From Hyaloscypha bicolor E (lineage: Eukaryota > Ascomycota > Leotiomycetes > Helotiales > Hyaloscyphaceae), in contig NW_020194600.1 of NCBI RefSeq assembly GCF_002865645.1, positions 248,001 to 312,000 on the forward strand: 64,000 nt of DNA, written 5' to 3'. A program made the position numbers and the translations under genes. Below are positions 35,443 through 47,400 of this stretch, in pieces (the first letter of the stretch is position 1; every line of letters starts with the position of its first letter). A model generated the notes under the pieces. It was given only the letters and a program-made list of their open reading frames with translations. It was not told the origin of the DNA and did not search any database.

Positions 35443-35603
35443 TATTAAATATGGTTATATAATATATTATATATATATGACTATATATAAGGCTAACTAG
35501 CCGGTATGGACATATATATAAGATAGGCTCTGCCTATTTCCTATTCTATAAGAAATTAATTAAGATCTAACCTACTTATATATATATGTATATTTATTTA
35601 ATA
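35443..35603 (+). repeat. Putative 5' LTR of Gypsy E (161 bp)
   Basis: The unit starts TATTAAATATGG and ends TTTAATA, nearly the same as the solo LTR at 38548-38711. It has TATATATAAG followed by a small hairpin (ATAGGCTCTGCCTAT). The 5 bases before it (AAGAG) are not repeated after it, so it is not a solo LTR. It is followed by GATTACTCCCTAACTCGC, a leader motif also found after the LTR-like unit at 60675. Confidence 0.7.
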
Positions 35604-38000
35604 GATTACTCCCTAACTCGCTATTCTTTTAGTAACCTATTATATTTTGAAACTTCCTTTTTGGAATTAGTATAATAATCTAGTACCTATATATAATTAC
35701 TTAATTTACTAAGTATAATAGATAGTAATATATTATAGAAAATTACCAGATTTACCCTATTTCCCCGGAATGCTCCCTAGAGAAACTAAATAGTTAAGAG
35801 AGAAGTCTATAAATTAAAGATAAGTTATATAAACTTTGGAATAATTATACTAGCTTTATGGTATTAGTAATTAAAGGGCCAGGAAGCAAACCCCCAGAGG
35901 ACCCGCAAGCTAGAAAGTTTATAGTAAATTAAAAAAGTAGTAAAAGAATTCAAAGAAAATATACTAGAGAGCCAAATAGTATAATCCGGAATAATAAGTA
36001 ATATAAATAGTATAGATTAAGTCCGAGATAATATAGTAAATACTTCCTCCGGATCTCCTAGATTAAGTATTAAGGTTTATTATATCTCTCGCTATCCTTG
36101 CTTCTTCCTATAATTAATAATATTATAGAGATTAATTATAGAAAAGAAAAAAGAGCTTATAGTAACTCGGGAAATAAATCGGGAGTTAGAAAGAAGGATT
36201 TTAGTAATAGAATAGAAATAAATAGAAGGCAGATATTCAAATAGTATATTTCCTTTTATAAATAGAGGCCTACTAGCCCAAACCTAATATTCTAGAAGCT
36301 AGATAATTAGATAATTACTACCAAGTATCCGAGGTCCCCTAATATTCTTTAATACTATAATTTGACCTAATCCCAGAATACTGGCTACTAACTATAGCTA
36401 TTACCTTATTATAACCCGGAATTACTCCCGGGCCAAGGTATTATCTACCTTTACCCTACCTAAGAATAATATCTGCTTATAGATTATAGAAGTAGAGAAT
36501 TACTTAATAGCTAAGTATATTACTAATCCGGTAATTCAAGCCCTTATAATACGAGATTATCTAGTATAGTTTATTAAATTAAGAGTAATAATAGCTAGAC
36601 TTAATAGACTATCTCAAGATATAGTAAAGTTTAATAACTAGATCTAACTTAAGATATAATTATTTAAGAAATATAAACTAAGAAATACTATAATTAAAGC
36701 TAACCTAAGAATATAAAGATATAAGATATTTGAAAACTAATTAGTCTAAGACTTTATAAACTATTTCGAACTTAAAATATAAGATATATTATAGGGCTAT
36801 AAGAAAAGAACTATATAGTCAAACTACTAATTAAAGCTTATAAAGCCAATTATTAAGAGAATATTTATTAGCTCAAATAGAATAATTCCCTAAATATATA
36901 CTAGACTTAAGTAAGTAGCCTTTACTATAAAGGAGTTCCTATATATAATAGCTAGACTTTTCCTAGTTAATAATACTATACCGGGCCCTTTACCGGAATA
37001 AGTATAACCTTACCGAGACTATAGGGTAGAATTTAATCTACTAGTATCTAGATTAAATATAATACCTCAAGCTTTCCGGAACTTCTTAGGACTAGCCTTA
37101 GGAAATTCAAATTCAAATAATAAATATAAGAAGACCTTGTTTCCGGATATTCCTATAGACTAGAGAAAGAAGATATAGAAAGAAAAGCTATATTTTAAAT
37201 ATTAATAGCCTAGATACTTTATAAATAAATATCCGGGAAAAAACAAGCCCCTCTAATAACTAAGATAACGGGAGTATAGGAAGAGCCCTTATTATTTAAT
37301 AATTTAATAAAATATATCTTATACTAGTATTAGATTATTAATAACTCTAATTCCTGCCACATATTTCCTATAGTAATACTTTCTATTAATAGTACTATAT
37401 TACTATTAGGAAATAATTATAAAAGAATAAAGAATAAGAATAATATACTTGTAGTAATCTGGGAAAAAGAAATAAATAGATTAAGTAACTAGGAACTTAT
37501 AAACCTGGAATTATTCAGGAATATATAATTACTAGATATTAAAGTACCCGTATTATAGAGAGATACTTTATAGGAAGATAACCTACTTAATCTTATAGAA
37601 ATATACCCCGACTTCTATATAGTACAACTAAAGGTAAAAAGCTAAAGCAGTAAAGAGGTACGGGTAAAAGTAATTATTAATTCAGTAGCTATAGCGAATT
37701 TTATTAATAGCAAATTCCAAGAAATTCTCTAGTATAATAACTTAAACTAATATTACCCGGTAGTAAAGAATATAAAAGGCAAAGTCTTAGCTCTAGCTTC
37801 TTTAACTATAGCTTATGAAATTAATATTAATTATAACCAAATATATATACTAATACTAATAAGATTCAGGGAAATAGAGTTAAAGATAGTAGATATTATA
37901 CTCGGACTATTATGGCTAAAGAAATATAACCCGAAGATTAATTAATATACTAGAAAACTAGTAAGAAGTAATAATAAGTATAATTCGGAAATACTAGCTC
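35604..38000 (+). pseudogene. Gypsy E gag and protease remnant
   Basis: The leader occupies 35604 to about 36100. Gag can be followed at about 36100-37260, for example LSTFTLPKNNICL near 36445 and AFRNFLGLALGNSNSNNKYK near 37070. A knuckle near 37190-37240 (LYFKY, RYFINKYPG) corresponds to a CCHC with Cys and His turned to Tyr or stop. The protease is near 37670-37920 (NSVAIANFINSKF, where the Asp-Ser-Gly active site is expected, then ILGLLWLKKYNPKIN). Nonsense codons are mainly TAG/TAA. Confidence 0.75.
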
Positions 38001-38960
38001 AAATAATAATAGCCCTAGATATATTTTATTTATTAGAAGAGAATAATAAAAGAGGAATTAAGAACGAATTATTAGTAGATAAAGAACTATGAACGTATTT
38101 CGAGGTCCTAAACCTAATTGAGAATATTCCCGGAAAGTTCCGGGAAGAATATTAAATAAGCCCGAATTATTATAATTTAATACTAGCTAGTTCCGGGAAT
38201 AGCCAGGAATATCCTAGTATTCCTGGATTTCTGTAATTTCTATAAATATTTTATTTACTAGTATATCTTAGCTTAGTAGTATTAGGAATAATAGTATTAC
38301 TTAAAGAGAAATAATAATTCAAATAAATAGAGGAAGTAATAAGAGCTTTTAAGAACCTAAAAGAAAGATTCAAGAATACCCTAATTCTTATATATTTTAA
38401 TCTAGTACTAAAATAATAGCTTAAATATAATATTTTAGTCTTTATACTAGCAGGAATTATATTATAGAAATAGGATAATTATTACTTATATTTAATAGTA
38501 TTTTACTCGAGAAAATTTATCCTAGTAAAAATCAATTATTTAATCTTTATTAAATATGGTCATGTGACATATCATATATATATGACTACGTGTAAGGCTA
38601 ACTAGCCGGTATAGACATATATATAAGGTAGGCTTTGCTTACCTCCTATTCTATAAGAAATAAATAAAAAAGATCTGACCTATTTATATATATATATATA
38701 TCCGTTTAATAATCTTTAATTAAGAACTATTAGTAATAATAAAAAGTATTAAATACTAGAGGTATTTTTTAGAAGAAATATAAGAGAAGATTATAATTAT
38801 CTCGGATTATAATAACTTAAAGTACTTTATAATAATAAGAATACTTATAAGATAATAAGCCCGTTAGGTAATAACTTTATTTATAATTAATTTCGAAATT
38901 ATATATAAAATAGAATTAAAAAATCCGGCTAATATATTATTAAGAAAACCTAATTATATA
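38001..38960 (+). pseudogene. Gypsy E RT remnant and RNase H, split by solo LTR
   Basis: After the protease the sequence jumps to the RT connection (LDFCNFYKYFIY near 38225) and RNase H (LAGIILQKQDNYYLY near 38448, VFYSRKFIL at 38500). The RT fingers and palm, including the YxDD box, are not present. The RNase H is interrupted at 38548 and resumes at 38717 (ISDYNNLKYF near 38800, NFEIIYRIELKNPANILLRK near 38895). Decay is by nonsense and missense transitions plus the large deletion. Confidence 0.78.
38548..38711 (+). repeat. Solo LTR (164 bp) of the 35443 family
   Basis: This is the same family as 35443-35603, starting TATTAAATATGGTCATGTG and ending CCGTTTAATA. The TSD ATCTT is at 38543-38547 and 38712-38716. 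It lies inside the RNase H region of Gypsy E, whose reading continues on both sides. It arose by LTR-LTR recombination of a full insertion. Confidence 0.93.
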
Positions 38961-40621
38961 AGAAAACCGGTAGTAGTTTAGAAGCCGCTACTAAGCTCAG
39001 GGAAATAAGATATAAATAGCCTAATTAAGCTAGATAGAGCCCCGGACCTCCTATATATAATAGTTTAAAATACCTATATATAAGTAAAATAAAGAAGAAA
39101 AGAAATACTATAGGAGCTAGAAAGAATTACAGAAATATAAATATAAAGCAGTAGCTATAAAAACATATATATAATATATAATCTTATAAAAGAAACCCTA
39201 GGAAAAACCGAGAAAAAGAAATAACTATTTAATAATATAGTAACCGAGATCCAAAACATATAAAAGAAATATATAAACCCGGAAAAAGAGGACTTTATTC
39301 TCGAGAACAGCTTATAGATCTATAAAGGAACTTATTTATAGGTGCCAGAAGATACTAAACTAAGAAAATACCTCTTAAAAAAGTTCTATAATAGCCTAAC
39401 CGCAGGCTATTTTAGAAGAGATAAGATAATCCTGGTAATAAAGAAATTACTATTCTAGACAAGTATAAATACTAATATAGACGACTTTATTAGCTTATAT
39501 CTAGTATACTAAAGAAATAAGCCCTTAAGAATACTAATACTAGGTAAATTAGAACTATTTCTAGTTCCGGGAAGACTCTGGGGCTCTATTATACTAGATC
39601 TTATTATAGATCTATTATTATCTAAGAGATTAGTAAACTTCTCTTATAAGAAGAAGGGAAAATAGATAATATATAATATAATCCTAGTAATAATATATAG
39701 GTTAATAAAGAAAGGAAACTTTATTCTAGTTCAAAAGAAAATAGACTTAAAGTAATTTATATATATATTTCTTTATTATATATTTTTAAAATATAGGATA
39801 CTAGATAATATTATAATAAATAAAATAAAGCTATTTACCTTAGTATTCTGGGAGACATTTATAAAGATCCTTGGGATAAAGAGAAAAATCTCTATAGTAT
39901 TTTATTTATAAACAAATAGCCAAACCAAAAAAATAAATATAGTATTAGAAGATTTTCTAAGAATATTTATAGACTTTAACTAGGAAAACTAGACAGACCT
40001 ATTAGACCTAGCGGAATTCATATAGGGAAATAGCCTATCTCTACTAATAAAGCTATCCCTATTTAAAGTAAATAAAAAGATTATAAAACCTTTCTAGCTA
40101 GTAAAACTATAAAACTATAAATCAGAATTAGTAAAGAACCTAATAAGGAGACTTTAGGAGATATATAATTAGCTAAAAGAAATATTAACCTATATATAAG
40201 ATATATAAGCGAAGTACTATAATATAAAGTATAAGAGAGTAAAGTTTAAAGTTAGTAAACTAGTAATACTTAATATAAAGAATATAAACTTAAACTAATC
40301 CTATAAGAAGCTAGGACTAAAGAAAGCGGGACTATTTAGAATAAATAAAAGGATTAGCTACTAAGTATACTAGCTTAAACTACTAGAAAATTAGAAATGC
40401 TATAATATCTTTTATATAAACTTCCTAATAAAGTACCGGGAATTCACCCGGAATTTATAGGAAAATACTAATTTAGAAGAACCCGGAGCTAAACTTGTCT
40501 TAAATAACTAAGGAAAAGAAGTTAAAAAGTAGGAAATCAAGGCTATTATAAACTTCTAGTATTAAATATAATAGAGGAAACTATATTACCTAGTATAATA
40601 GAAAGGCTAGATAATAAATTA
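38961..40621 (+). pseudogene. Gypsy E integrase and chromodomain remnant
   Basis: The integrase zinc-binding region is near 39380-39530 (FYNSLTAGYFRRDKIILVIK, then LVYQRNKPLR with one Cys turned Tyr). Next comes PGRLWGSIILDLIIDLLLSK near 39570, the first catalytic Asp region. FIKILGIKRKISIVFYLQTN-like text is near 39860-39920 and marks the target-binding end of the core. The C-terminal region continues to about 40500. A chromodomain is near 40530-40610 (EIKAIINF, RKLYYLV, then KG). Chromodomains steer Gypsy integration to heterochromatin. The element stops at 40621. Confidence 0.85.
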
Positions 40622-41404
40622 TATCGTATTTAAATAATTAAAGATTATTTAAATATTACTTTCTTTAATAATATAAGTTATTATATATTAAATAAAAAAT
40701 ACTAGATCTTTTTTATATAGTATATTACTATATATAGTATTTTATATTTAAGACAAAATCTACTTTTATTAATAATTATATTAATTATTAATTATTAAAA
40801 TAAAAGTAGTAATTAAGAGATTTAAGAAATCTTTAATTTAAGAATTATTATTCTATAAAGATTTAAATTATTATTTTGAATAATTAACTAATAACTATGA
40901 ATTATAAAAATTAAACTAGCCTTATTGGGCTATTTTATTTCTTATCTAAGAGAGCCCTCTTATAAGTAGCTAAAATCTCTTAGTAAGCTCTTAGCTAATT
41001 AAGAACGTGATTTCTTAGTAAGCTTTTAGCTAATTAGGAACGTGACTTGAATTTGGAACTAAGAATTCGGTTTATAAGATCGGAGTATCTATTAAGCCAT
41101 ACTTACGATTTAATAAGACATTTATTTAACCGTCTTATAATTTGATTTCTAATAATTAGTAGATATATAGGCCGTACTTATTATAATTAATAAAGTTATA
41201 AGTTACTCTTGTAGTTTAATATAGCTAGATTTTATTATTTAAGTAGCTAGGTTTCCCCTCTTAGAACCAGAAAATCAAGTACTCGAATAGTACTTCAAAA
41301 TTACTTTACTCTTTGATTTATAATCTAAAACCTTACTTTACTTTACTTTACTTTACTTTAGTTATTAAGATTATACCTCCCTATTAATTCCGACTATTCT
41401 AATA
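40622..41404 (+). repeat. Solo LTR of the Copia C family, RIPed (783 bp)
   Basis: This is the reverse complement of the Copia C LTR. It starts TATCGTATTTAAATAATT (TGTCG with one transition) and ends GACTATTCTAATA. It has two of the approximately 36-bp direct repeats, not three. The flanking AAATTA (40616-40621 and 41405-41410) could be the duplication. It shows that the Copia C family was present long enough to be RIPed, while the copy at 27-35 kb was not. Confidence 0.9.
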
Positions 41405-41821
41405 AAATTAATAAAAGTATATTTATTTATTCTAATATTAATAAGAGAAAAAGTCTTAATACCTAATTTATTATTACTAACTATATAAGAAAGTATAAAT
41501 ATTTCTTTTCCTAGTAGCTAGCTTAAATTAACTTCTATTATATTTATATAATATAGCCCTAAAAAAGAAACTTTCTTTAGAAATCCTTATTTCCCTATTT
41601 TATATCCTTAAATAGCTTATTTATAATAAGTACTATTAGCTTAGCTACTAAGACTTACTTTATATATTTAGTCTTAGGCTCTAGATAGTTTCTAGATATA
41701 TAACTAAATTTATTATAATTATAATATTTGAGATCTGAGAATCCGGGCTTTAGAATAGCCGGCTTATTTATTATTAGAGTCTTAGTAACGGGCTTTATAT
41801 AAAGGGCATCTCTATATTTAT
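41405..41821 (-). pseudogene. Inverted Gypsy gag-protease fragment
   Basis: On the minus strand a 69-codon open piece (41864-41655) contains DLKYYNYNKFSYISRNYLEP, a Gypsy CCHC knuckle with Cys and His changed to Tyr. Further along, SNNKLGIKTFSLINIRINKY (about 41490-41425) matches the start of a Gypsy protease in which the Asp-Thr-Gly site is RIPed. The fragment ends at the solo LTR on the left and at LINE L4 on the right. Its orientation is opposite to Gypsy E, so it is a different element or a rearranged piece. Confidence 0.7.
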
Positions 41822-41826
41822 TTTTA

Positions 41827-42738
41827 TTTTTTTTACCCCCCTTACTTTTATACCCACACTTCACCCACCTTTAGAACTCACTCAATATACTTCAGCCCTT
41901 TGGCCCCAGGCTCTAGAACCTACTATAAGTAAAGCTAGAACAGGCTAAATGGCCCCCCCTGACCCCCCGGGCTCTAGCCCCCCTCCCATTAACTTTTAAG
42001 AGCTCGGAGAGCTTCCAGAGGGCCCTAGCAAATAGCTAGACCTACTTACTAGCTTCCTACTAGCTCGGTTCAGCCAGGGAGCTTAATTCATATTCGATTT
42101 AGCTATAAATCCCATCTTTTTAGACGAACTCGCAGCCCCTTTTCCTTAGCCTAATTCAGCTAGTACGGCTTGACTAAGCCGCCTCCAGAACGGGCTAAAG
42201 CATGGCCCTAGCTTGAGTAATATTAATAAGGAATACCAAAACCATGGAAACTACTACTAATATTAGAATCAAGCTTCAAATAAAGCTAAATTACTAATTC
42301 GTTAAGCCCGGGACTTAATAGTTAAAGCTATTACTATTACTCCGTTATATGACTAGTAATCTCGACTACTAGATTTAGTAGAAATCTTTAGAGAATATAC
42401 TAAATTCGGCCGTATCCGCTATACTAGTACTTTACTAGCCTCCCAGGTAGCGAACCTCGAAAATACTACTAAACGGATCGAAATTCAGTTAAGAACTCAA
42501 GCCAAACTAGCTACTCAAGCTAAAACTACCCCCGAAAAGCCTACTTGGGCTAAAATCGCTACTTAAGAACCACAATCTCACTCGGAAAAGAACTGGACTA
42601 TAGTATTATATACTAAATCTAAAAATTAGAGAGGAAAAGGCCCTAGTATACTTATTAGTAGTAGTAGTACTCGTAATACTAATAAACCACTTAGTGCCCG
42701 TAATACTAGTAGTTCTAGTACTTATAATACTAGCTCGA
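41827..42738 (+). mobile_element. LINE copy L4 (outer), segment 1 of 3
   Basis: This is the 5' UTR and first half of ORF1 of a full-length LINE on the plus strand. It is interrupted at 42738 by L5. The last ten bases (42729-42738, ACTAGCTCGA) recur at 48728-48737 where L4 resumes. The exact 5' end near 41827 is blurred by a T run, and no clear TSD for L4 itself was found. Confidence 0.94.
41949..42738 (+). pseudogene. LINE L4 ORF1, N-terminal part
   Basis: ORF1 starts at ATG 41949 (MAPPDPPGSSPP). It covers the proline-rich N terminus and the middle, with TAG stops such as ELASS-to-stop changes near 42030. It joins 48738-49564. The two parts sum to 1,617 bases, exactly the length in L3 and L5, when the TSD is counted once. 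Confidence 0.85.
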
Positions 42739-42853
42739 CACCCCCCTTACTTTCAGTTACACACTTCACCTACCTATAGAACTCACTCCATATACTTACT
42801 CCCTTTAGCCCCAGGCTCTAGAACCTACTATAAGTAGAACTAGAGCCGGCTAA

Positions 42854-44470
42854 ATGGCCCCCCCTGACCCCCCGGGCTCCAGCCCCCCTAATATCGACCC
42901 CCAGGACCTCGGAGAGCTCCCTGAGAGCCCTAGCTCGGAGCTAGAGCTACCTACTAGCCCCCCATTACCTCGATTCCCCCCAGGTTCCCAGTTCGCCTTT
43001 GATTTAACTACGAACCCCATATCCTCAGACGAACTCGCAGCCCCTTTTTCTTAGCTTAATCAGGCTAGTGCGAATCGACAGAGCCGTATACTAAACGGGC
43101 TAAAGCGTGGCCCTAGCTCGAGCGATATTAATAGCGATATTGATAAGAAATACCAAAACCACGGAAACCACTACCAATATCAGAACCAAGCTTCAAACGA
43201 AGCTAAATTACTGATTCGCCAAGCCCGGGAACTAATAGTCAAGGCTATTAGTATTACTACTTCCTATAATTAATAATCTCGACTACTAGATCTAGTAGAA
43301 ATCTTCAGGGAATATACTGAATTCGGCTGTATCCGCTATACTAGTACTCTACTAGCCTCTCAAGTAGCGAACCTCGAAAATGCCACTAAACGGATCGAAA
43401 TTCAAGTAAGAATACAAGCAAAAACTGCCCCTACAAAGCCTATACAAGCTATATAAGCTAAGCCTACTTGGGCTAGTATAGCTAGTCAAGAACCCACAAA
43501 TTCAGTATCGGACTGGACTTTAGTATTACATACTAAGTCCAAAAATCAGGGAGGGAATGGTACTAGTATACTTACTAGTAGCGGTAGTGCTCGTGGCACT
43601 AATACTAGTGCTCGTGATACTAGTCTATATAGTATACGTAATGCTAAAAATACAGCCCTCTCTAGGAAATGCACCTTTCTACTAGCTTATATAGAGCAGG
43701 CTACTTCCTTTTCAGCTATTTCTACTTGCAATTCGCTTAATACTGCTTTCTGCTCTAAGGGAATCAAGGGACTAGTAATTTCTATGGTCTCTCTTTCCTT
43801 AAGGGGTAATATTATAGTAAATACCACCCCGGAGTTCAACTCTGATTTTCTGGTTTCAAATATTGAGATTATAAAGGAAGTGCTTCCCTTAGTTAAAAGT
43901 ATATAAAAAGGGGAACCATGGTATAAAGTTATTATCTACGGTATACCTATTCATAAGTTCAATATACCCGAAGGAATGGACTTAGTCCTAGAAGAAATCA
44001 AGACCTTTAATAAAGGACTAGAGCCTATTAGCCAGCCTTATTAGGCCACTTCTAAGGAAAAGAGAGACTCAGGCCTCTAGCGAGCCGGTTTAGTAGTAGT
44101 GGTATTCCCTACCGAGATCCAAGCTAATAGAGCTATTAAAAATAGACTCCTTATAGCCGGAATCTCTGCTAAGGTAGTAAAATATTATACTATCTCTAGT
44201 ACTATATAGTATACTAGGTATATAGGGTACGGGCACTTAGATTCTATTTGTAAAAGAGAACCTATATATTTACTATATGGGGAAAGTTATATGACTGAGA
44301 ACCATTTTTGCTCTATCTATAAAAAGAAGGATAAAAAATACCCCTATATAATTACCAAATGCTCCAATTGCTTAAGTACTATATATTCAGCTAGTTCTAA
44401 GCTATATGAAGTCTACTTAGCTATAAAGCAAGCCACTACTTTGATTCCTACTATTACTATTAATGAGTAA
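42854..44470 (+). pseudogene. LINE L5 ORF1 (Gag-like, zinc knuckles), RIP stops only
   Basis: ORF1 is 1,617 bases from ATG 42854 to TAA 44468-44470. The first 66 codons are open (MAPPDPPGSSPPNIDPQDLG), then the first TAG occurs where Gln is expected. A central basic, Gln/Ala-rich segment follows, then two or three CCHC knuckles at about 44220-44400 in which some Cys are now Tyr. The stop is 25 bases before the ORF2 ATG. The role is RNA binding and assembly of the LINE ribonucleoprotein. Confidence 0.88.
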
Positions 44471-44495
44471 CTATATAAAAGTACTATAATTTAAT

Positions 44496-47400
44496 ATGAA
44501 TCATAATAGAACTACTACTAAAAACGTCTTGTAAATAGCTATAGAATTGGATATTAAAGTCCTAGTAATCCAGGAACCATGAGTAATAGTAAGGAATAGT
44601 AATAATCGGAAATATCATTCTATTATATACTCGAGCTATTATTAAATACTCCCGAATTACGGTACCTTGAGACCTAGAACCTTAATTTACGTAGCCCGTG
44701 AATTACAGGCTAGCCTAGCTCAAAACTCACCAAGTAATCCAGATTGCCTAATTATAGACTTAAGTCTAGGTATACTAAAAATGCAGCCAATTAATTTCTA
44801 TAATACAATTCACCCAGAAGACCCTAATAGTATATTAACTATATTAAGAGAGGACATTTTACCTACTACTCTCTTTAATAGCTCTTTATTACTAGGCGAT
44901 TTTAATATACATTATCCTTGGTAGGATTCCCTAAGGCCTCAAAGCAGTTATATAATCTATTTAATTAGCTATATAGAGAGCTATTCTCTAAGGCTATTAA
45001 ATAAAATAGGGGAAGGTACCTTCTATAGATCTAATATATCTATTCCTTCCGTATTAGACTTAAGTTTTGCTACTAGTGAAATAGTAACTAAGATTAAAGA
45101 CTAGCAAGTACTACCAGACTTAGGTTCTGATTACTTTGGGGTACTATTTACTATTAGTAAATCGACTTATAGCTCTAGTTCTAATCCAGTCAGATTTAAT
45201 ACTAGGAAAGCGGACTGGGCTAAATTTACAAGCTACCTTATTAGTAGCCTTAATAATATGCCCTTTCCACTTACTAGTATACCTGGAAACCATGAACTAG
45301 ACCTATTAGCTAAAGACTTTACTAATAGAATAGTAAATGCGGCTAGTAATAGTATTCCAAAATCTACTATTAGTTCATATTCTAAACCCTGGTAGAATGA
45401 GGACTTAAAGACTTTATATAAATCAATACTATACTATAGCCGTAAGTCTAAAGCCTTAGGGTATACTCTCTATAAATAAGAACTCCAAAATGCAAAGAAT
45501 ACTTACTTTATTGCTATTAAAGGCGCTAAGCTAGTGTATTGGAATAAGTTCTTAGAGAATAAAGACTCCCAGTCGATTTTTAAAGCTATGAAATATACTA
45601 AAGATACCTTATATGAACCGATCCCTAGTATCTTAAATAGTAATAGTAGAAATAGTAGTAATAGTAATAATAGCGATTTAAAGTCGACTTTCCAAGAGAA
45701 GTGTAATATCTTTAGAGTTAAGCTTTTCCTACTACCCCCTAATACTGAGCCTATTAGCCTAATAAACTATAGGCCTAGTTTAAAGTAGAACTGGCCTATT
45801 CTATCTAGAATAGAGCTAGAATAAGCATATACCTCTAAGATAAAGGAAAAAACCCCAGGACCAGACTTAGTTACTTAAGAGATTATAGTCCACACTTATA
45901 GAACTACTCCAGACATTTTTTATAGGCTATATTCCTTATTTATTAATAAGAGGTACTACCCTAAAGTCTGGAAACAAGCTACTGGCTTTATTCTAAAGAA
46001 ATCAGGAAAACCAAACTATTCCCTACCTAAAGCATATCGAGTTATTTCCTTACTTAATTACTTAGGGAAGGTTTCTGAGAGAATATTAGCTAAGAGACTT
46101 AGTTATTTAGCCGAGACTAGTAACCTATTATACCCTTCCCAAATGGGAGGTAGGCTATATAAGTTAGTTATTAATACTGCTTTATTACTATAGAATAAAG
46201 TAGAGACTAATAAGTCCTATAAGCTGAAAACTACTACTCTCTTCCTAAATATTAAAGGTGCCTTTAATTACGTATCCAAGAATAGGCTATTACAGATTAT
46301 GATTAGTTTATTACTACCCACTAGCCTTATTCTCTGGGTATCGTCGTTCCTAGATAACCGAGTATTAAGACTAGCTTTTAATAATAGTATAGAAGTATTT
46401 AAGTCTATACTTACTAGCATTCCACAAGGGAGTCCTATATCACCTATACTATTCCTAATCTATATCAGAGATCTATTTAAATTAGCAAATATTAGTTTTA
46501 AGTCCTATTTAGACGATATAACCCTTACTACTACTTCTAATAGCCTTAAAAAGAATATTAAGACTTTAGAGCGGGAAGTAAAGGATATAGTTAATCTAGG
46601 GAATAAAAATGCTATTAGCTTTAATATAGATAAGACTGAGCTTATTTACTTCAATAATTCCAAGAATAAACCTAGTTTAAAACTACCTAATGGGGAACTA
46701 GTTTCCCCTAGTAAAGCAGTTAAGTAAATAGGAATGTATTTCGACGAGAATCTCAGATTTAAGGAACATATAGCTTATAGGACTTCTAAAGCAAAACAAG
46801 CCTTTTATAGGGTTTAGAGACTTACGAATATATTACGTGGTTTATTCCCATTTGTAATTAGACAGCTATATTTAGCCTGTATTACTAGTATAATAGACTA
46901 TGGTTTCTTACTATGGTAGAAGACCGAAAATAAAGCTCAAATTAGGCCTTTATAAGCTATTTAGAACCTAGCTTTAAGAAAAACTTTAGGAGTATTTAAA
47001 ACGGCTCCTATTATTCCTATAGAGGTCGAATTAGCTTTACTTCCACCTATTATAAGGCTAAACCATAGTTATTGCCAATATGCCCTCCGTATCCTTAAAT
47101 TAAGTCTAAATTATCTTATTAGACTAGAGTTTAAGAAGTTCTTCCAAAGATCTAAGTAATTAGAATTAGTAGACTCTGATATAGACTTTATTTATAGTCT
47201 AAATACAGATCTAGTTCGAGATTATAAGGCTAAAATGTCCCAAATTGAAATTATAGTCGATTCTATTAAGGAACTTATAGTTCCTAAGGACTTAGAGACT
47301 ATAAGACACTTTTACTTTGCTCCCTGGAATAGAGAAGTACCTTATAAAATTACTATATTAAGATAGCCTAAGGAAGAGACTGCTATATTATATAATCTCT

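Larger units (their letters stand above)
35443..40621 (+). mobile_element. Gypsy LTR retrotransposon with chromodomain (Gypsy E), RIPed, RT core deleted
   Basis: The plus-strand order is gag with CCHC, protease, RNase H, integrase, chromodomain. This is the Gypsy/chromovirus order. The 5' LTR-like unit is at 35443-35603. The 3' LTR is absent, and the element is truncated at the solo LTR at 40622. A second solo LTR of the 35443 family interrupts the RNase H at 38548-38711. Most of the RT domain is missing near 38150-38210. Stops are abundant. Assigning the 35443 LTR to this Gypsy rests on position only. Confidence 0.82.

Noticed and set aside
35443..35603. Solo LTR rather than 5' LTR of Gypsy E
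   Set aside because: AAGAG on the left is not repeated on the right (GATTA), and a leader motif shared with another LTR unit follows.
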